Positions 61,029 to 64,000 of a stretch of 64,000 bases of DNA are shown here, one piece after another. Within the stretch, counting starts at the first letter, position 1. The number at the start of each line of letters is the position of its first letter. A model generated the notes under the pieces. That model was not told the origin of the DNA. It searched no databases and worked only from the letters and a program-made list of their open reading frames with translations. The position numbers were made by a program, and so were the translations under genes. Origin of the DNA: Spongiactinospora sp. TRM90649 (lineage in GTDB: Bacteria; Actinomycetota; Actinomycetes; Streptosporangiales; Streptosporangiaceae); assembly GCF_029382225.1 (NCBI RefSeq), contig NZ_JARLTC010000033.1, positions 86,990-150,989 on the forward strand, written 5' to 3'.

Positions 61029-61550
61029 ATGACGCCTCCTCCTCCACGCGTACGCCCCCCTTTCACGGCCGACGAGCGGACGCAGCTCATGGGCTGGTAC
61101 GACATGCAGCGCGCGATCGTGCACTACAAGTGCGAGGGGGTGTCCGAGGCCGACGCGCATCGCCCGGTGCTGCCCGGCTCGCCGCTGATGACGCTGGCCG
61201 GGCTGGTGTCCCACCTGCGCTGGACGGAGCACACCTGGTTCGAGGTGCTGTTCATGGGCGGCTCGTCCGAGGGGCAGCCGCAGTTCAGCGAGGACGTCGA
61301 GGACGCCGACATGCGGGCGGAGGGCGTTCCGCTGGCCCGGCTGCTCGACGAGTACGCCGAGCAGTGCGCCGCCTCCGACAAGATCATCGCCGCGTATTCG
61401 CTGGACGACACTGGCCGTCATCCCGGCTTTCCTGCGGGCGCGGCGTCGCTGCGCTGGATCGTCCTGCACATGGTGGAGGAGACCGCCAGGCACGCCGGCC
61501 ACCTGGACGTGATCAGGGAGCTGCTGGACGGGCACAAGGGCTACTACTGA
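61029..61550 (+). CDS. DinB-family protein (DUF664)
   Basis: A 173-residue DinB/DUF664 four-helix protein. It contains RPPFTADERTQLMGWYDMQR, SPLMTLAGLVSHLRWTEHTW (first His motif, HLRWTEHTW) and LRWIVLHMVEETARHAGHLD (HMVEETARHAGH), three metal-binding His in the usual order. Probable thiol-dependent S-transferase of stress metabolism. It stands alone, divergent from Ppx/GppA. Confidence 0.9.
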   Translation: MTPPPPRVRPPFTADERTQLMGWYDMQRAIVHYKCEGVSEADAHRPVLPGSPLMTLAGLVSHLRWTEHTWFEVLFMGGSSEGQPQFSEDVEDADMRAEGVPLARLLDEYAEQCAASDKIIAAYSLDDTGRHPGFPAGAASLRWIVLHMVEETARHAGHLDVIRELLDGHKGYY

Positions 61551-61998
61551 CGCGGCCCGCGCCGCGCGGGCGGGGCGGCGTCCGGGCGGTGTAGTCGCAC
61601 CGGTAGGTGATGAGCGCGCTGTCGCCGGTGAGCGCGGCCGGCGAGCGCGACGACACGGTGCGCGGACGGCTCCGCCCGCACGAACGGGTTGCGGTTGGCC
61701 TGGATCAGCGGCACGACCTGGGCCTTTCCCGCCGTGCCGAACCTGCTGACCAGCAGCGCGTCGTCGCGTAGCACGCGCTCGCAGAAGTGGCCGTCGCCCG
61801 CGCCGTTTCCGCGCCGGTCACGCGACCCCCCGTAACCACTTAAACCGGTTGAGGTGCCGACGTTACCGGGGGCGCGTCCCCTGCGGCAAGATCCGCCGTC
61901 CTCCCGGGGGACCGTAAATCGAGGGTCAACGAACCGTAAACGGCCTCCGGCACGCTGACGGCGGTTCGAGGGAAGCGTCACGCACAAGGGAGGACGGG
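61551..61998. other. Intergenic stretch with gene debris
   Basis: The left half holds an NTF2-like remnant on the minus strand (listed separately). The right half (61820-61998) shows no coding sequence; it contains the palindrome AACCGGTT near 61845 and presumably the promoter of the FMN reductase gene at 61999. Confidence 0.45.
61556..61810 (-). pseudogene. NTF2/DUF4440-like fragment, frameshifted
   Basis: The minus strand reads GDGHFCERVLRDDALLVSRF and GKAQVVPLIQANRNPF, then in another frame ALTGDSALITYRCDYTARTP. This order (GDxxxxxxLxDDAL, then ALITYR) is that of DUF4440/SnoaL-like proteins. The N-terminus and the last strand are missing. Confidence 0.55.
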
Positions 61999-62586
61999 AT
62001 GCCCGAGCACGATCGGCTGCGGCTGGCGATCATCATCGGCAGTACGCGCAAGGGCCGTTTCGGTCCCACGGTCGCGCGGTGGTTCGCCACCCGCGCCCGC
62101 CGTACGCCGGGGCTGGAGGTCGATCTCATCGACCTCGCGGAGGCCCGGCTGCCGGACGCGCTCTGCGACGTGGACGACGACGTCCCGCCCGCGGTGCGGC
62201 GGCTGGCGCCGCGGCTGGACGCGGCCGACGCCTTCGTGATCGTCACCCCGGAGTACAACCTGAGCTTTCCCGCCCCGCTGAAGACGGCCATCGACTGGTA
62301 CCTGGGGGAGTGGCGGGCCAAGCCGGTCGCGTTCGTCTCCTACGGCCGCGAGTCGGGGGGCCTGCACGCGGTAGCGCAGCTCCGCCAGGTGTTCACCGAG
62401 CTGCACGCCGTGCCGCTGCGGGACGGGGTGAGCCTGCCGTGCTACTGGGAGCGGTTCGCCGCCGACGGGAGCTGGCCCCGGCCGGGCGCGGTCTGCGAGG
62501 ACACCGTGCGCACCGTGCTGGAGCGGCTGTGCTGGTGGGCCCGGGCCCTGCGCGAGGCCAGGCGGCGGCAGCCGTTCGTGGCGTGA
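61999..62586 (+). CDS. NADPH-dependent FMN reductase family protein
   Basis: A 195-residue flavodoxin-like reductase. The FMN phosphate loop is LRLAIIIGSTRKGRFGPTVA, and the isoalloxazine loop is DAFVIVTPEYNLSFPAPLKT followed by AIDWYLGEWRAKPVAFVSYG. It reduces FMN, quinones or azo compounds with NADPH. ATG 61999 has GGGAGG upstream. A short hairpin and a serine-hydrolase stump follow. Confidence 0.92.
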   Translation: MPEHDRLRLAIIIGSTRKGRFGPTVARWFATRARRTPGLEVDLIDLAEARLPDALCDVDDDVPPAVRRLAPRLDAADAFVIVTPEYNLSFPAPLKTAIDWYLGEWRAKPVAFVSYGRESGGLHAVAQLRQVFTELHAVPLRDGVSLPCYWERFAADGSWPRPGAVCEDTVRTVLERLCWWARALREARRRQPFVA

Positions 62587-62594
62587 CCCCCGGC

Positions 62595-62612
62595 CCCGGC
62601 CGCATGGCCGGG
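62595..62612. terminator. Short hairpin after the FMN reductase gene
   Basis: CCCGGCC and GGCCGGG are perfect 7-bp arms around GCAT, between two genes on the same strand. Confidence 0.4.
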
Positions 62613-62630
62613 CTTGATGAGAGGGCGACG

Positions 62631-62824
62631 ATGAGCGATGTTCAGCGGCGGGTCGAGGACGTCATGGGCGAGCTGGTCGGATCCGGGCAGGAGACCGGGA
62701 TCCAGGTCGCGGTTTACCGGGACGGCGAGCCGATCGTGGACGCCGTGGCCGGGATCGCCGACGTGGCGACGGGCCGCGCCATGGACCCCGCCACCCCGGT
62801 GTACGGCGCGTCCCCGGGCAAGAG
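62631..62824 (+). pseudogene. Serine hydrolase (beta-lactamase-like), N-terminal stump
   Basis: ATG 62631 opens VQRRVEDVMGELVGSGQETG, continuing IQVAVYRDGEPIVDAVAGIA and VYGASPGK, the N-terminus of a beta-lactamase-fold serine hydrolase (class C/EstB-like) up to the region of the SxxK nucleophile motif. Homology stops exactly there, and about 10 bases later the stop of the convergent TPR regulator begins. Everything downstream of about residue 64 has been deleted. Confidence 0.75.
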
Positions 62825-62833
62825 AACGGCGGC

Positions 62834-64000
62834 TCATGACGCGGCGGGCGGGTGGATCAGCAGCGGCTCGGCGGCGGCGGGGGTGAGCGCGGCCCCGGCC
62901 ATGATGCAGGCGGCGCGGCCGTCCTCGCCGAGGACCTCGGCCAGGAGTGCGGCCACCCGGTCGATGTCCTGGCGTTCGGCGGAGCCGACGGGTAGCGCGG
63001 CCGTGCGGCGCACCTCGCCCGCCGCGCCGAGCAGCCGCGCGGCGTCGCCGGGGCGTCCGGCGCACAGCAGCGCGGCGGCGGCGCCCTCCAGCGCGAGGGC
63101 CTGCGCCCTGGGCGCGCCGAGGCGGACCGCCGGCGCCAGGGCCCGGCGCAGGTAGGACAGGGCGGCCGCGGCGTCGCCGCGCCGTTCGGCCACCACGCCC
63201 AGTTCGGTGAGGACCATCGGCAGGTGCGGGGCCGGATGCTCATCGGCGTCCTCACCGGGCTCACCCTGCTGGTCGTGCCCTCCCAGGGCCAGGACGGCCC
63301 GCAGGTGCGCGTCGGCCTCCTCCAGCAGCCCCGCCCGGCGGGCCACGAACCCCAGCCCCATCCCCGTGAAGACCTCCAGGGGCCGCGAGCCCTGTTCCAC
63401 GGCCAGCCGGTGCCCGCGTTCGCACAGGTCGCGGGCCCGTTCGTGGTCGCCCTCCTGCAGCGCGATCCAGCCGAGCCAGGCCAGGGACCCGGCCACCTCG
63501 GGCCACAGCCCGAGTTCCTCGGCCAGCCGCAGGCACTCGGTGTGCAGCCGGGCGGCCTCCCGCTGGTCGCCGGTCATCTCGGCCAGCGCCCCGAGCCAGG
63601 CCGTGGCCTGCTGCTCGCCCCACCGGTCGCCGATCCGGGCGAACAGGGCGGCGGCGCGCCGCCCGTCGGCTTCGAGGGTGGCCAAATCGCCCCGGATGTG
63701 GGCGAGCTTGGTGCGGGTGACCAGCACGGCGGCCAGGCCCCATTCGTCGCCGATGGCGGTGAAACCGGCCAGCGCCCGGCCGAGCAGGTCGTCGGCGGCG
63801 GCGGTGTCGCCGGCGTCGAGCCCGGCGTAGGCCAGGAACCATTCGGCCCTGGCCTGCCCGGCGGGGTCGCCGGCTCCGGCGAACAGCCGCAGACCCTGGT
63901 GCCGGGCGTCGGGGCGGTCCGCCGCCTCGCCGCGCAGCAGGGCCAGGCCCGCGCTCCACGCGGCGGCCCTGGCGCGCGCGGCGGCGGGGGCCGGGCCGGT
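62834..64000 (-). CDS. TPR-rich C-terminal part of a large AfsR/LuxR-type regulator, runs off right edge
   Basis: The minus-strand frame is open from the right edge to the stop at 62834, about 388 residues. It is a series of helical repeats: GRALAGFTAIGDEWGLAAVL, DGRRAAALFARIGDRWGEQQ, ATAWLGALAEMTGDQREAAR and VAGSLAWLGWIALQEGDHER, each with the paired-helix Ala/Gly/Leu spacing of TPRs. The end, AARLLGAAGEVRRTAALPVG then VAALLAEVLGEDG, is typical of BTAD/AAA or LuxR-type ATPase regulators of antibiotic clusters. The DNA-binding and ATPase parts are outside the window. Confidence 0.85.
   Translation of the reverse strand, partial: TGPAPAAARARAAAWSAGLALLRGEAADRPDARHQGLRLFAGAGDPAGQARAEWFLAYAGLDAGDTAAADDLLGRALAGFTAIGDEWGLAAVLVTRTKLAHIRGDLATLEADGRRAAALFARIGDRWGEQQATAWLGALAEMTGDQREAARLHTECLRLAEELGLWPEVAGSLAWLGWIALQEGDHERARDLCERGHRLAVEQGSRPLEVFTGMGLGFVARRAGLLEEADAHLRAVLALGGHDQQGEPGEDADEHPAPHLPMVLTELGVVAERRGDAAAALSYLRRALAPAVRLGAPRAQALALEGAAAALLCAGRPGDAARLLGAAGEVRRTAALPVGSAERQDIDRVAALLAEVLGEDGRAACIMAGAALTPAAAEPLLIHPPAAS

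Overview
The window is very GC-rich with actinobacterial gene content: WYL, TetR, HxlR and CGNR regulators, ECF sigma factors with C-terminal extensions, DyP-type EfeB, and frequent GTG starts with ATGA/GTGA overlaps. It looks like an accessory or chromosome-arm region of a filamentous actinomycete, perhaps a Streptosporangiales-type organism; that placement is inference from protein style. I saw no rRNA, tRNA, CRISPR array, prophage or complete biosynthetic cluster.  Layout. 1-1181 is a broken Tn3-family transposase running off the left edge. 1357-6265 holds regulator/enzyme pairs (VOC/TetR; HxlR/imine-reductase-like; TetR/imine-reductase-like). 6419-7678 is a zinc-finger, AT-hook-like, long coiled-coil protein. 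8045-13616 is a Tn3-type block: a transposase with a deletion and a frameshift, a WYL regulator, an NTF2-like protein and an intact serine resolvase behind a 38-bp palindrome. 13860-21971 has an ECF sigma factor with SnoaL domain, a broken phosphotransferase, TetR/monooxygenase, a DrrAB-like ABC exporter, DinB and MarR. 22093-28335 has a UvrA-like (DrrC-type) ATPase, MFS/LysR and a P450. 28487-30463 is a VOC-DGPF-ECF42 operon. 30493-38848 mixes intact enzymes (LLM monooxygenase, aldo/keto reductase, DUF1348, MOSC, AhpD-like, CGNR) with truncated genes, a resolvase fragment and a second Tn3 transposase remnant. 39400-49001 has a CmtR-like ArsR with a CDF transporter, a histidine kinase without partner, XRE/MFS, MarR, Lrp/LysE and a VOC protein. 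49353-51546 is a GntR-ABC operon, 51461-54704 the efeUOB iron-uptake operon under two IdeR-like boxes. 54826-56070 is a patch of gene debris. 56055-62586 is again regulator/enzyme pairs plus Ppx/GppA and a flavin reductase, and 62834-64000 is the C-terminal part of a TPR-rich regulator running off the right edge.  How it works together. The dominant theme is many small, self-contained detoxification or stress modules: a one-component regulator divergent from, or next to, one or two enzymes or pumps. Several intergenic regions contain clear palindromes that I read as operators: paired TAGARCG-TT-CGTYCTA boxes, paired CTAGAR-N5-YTCTAG boxes, three TTCG-N5-CGAA boxes around a MarR gene, two CTAACG-N18-CGTTAG boxes before a CGNR regulator, and 10-bp-arm palindromes before two WYL regulators. 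The sequence shows the symmetry; the regulator assignments are inference.  The second theme is decay. At least a dozen genes are cut, frameshifted or fused at sharp junctions: Tn3 transposases, a TetR and a methyltransferase that lost both facing 5' ends, an alpha/beta hydrolase missing its middle, P450, IclR, M24, NTF2-like, isochorismatase, M15 and serine-hydrolase fragments. This fits a plastic region shaped by Tn3-type elements and deletions. The best candidates for something undescribed are the CGNR operator architecture, the 43-bp inverted duplication flanking the Tn3 block, the perfect 19-bp-arm hairpin inside the MOSC gene, the zinc-finger/coiled-coil protein with its leaderless palindromic promoter, and a small ORF translationally coupled to an MFS pump.
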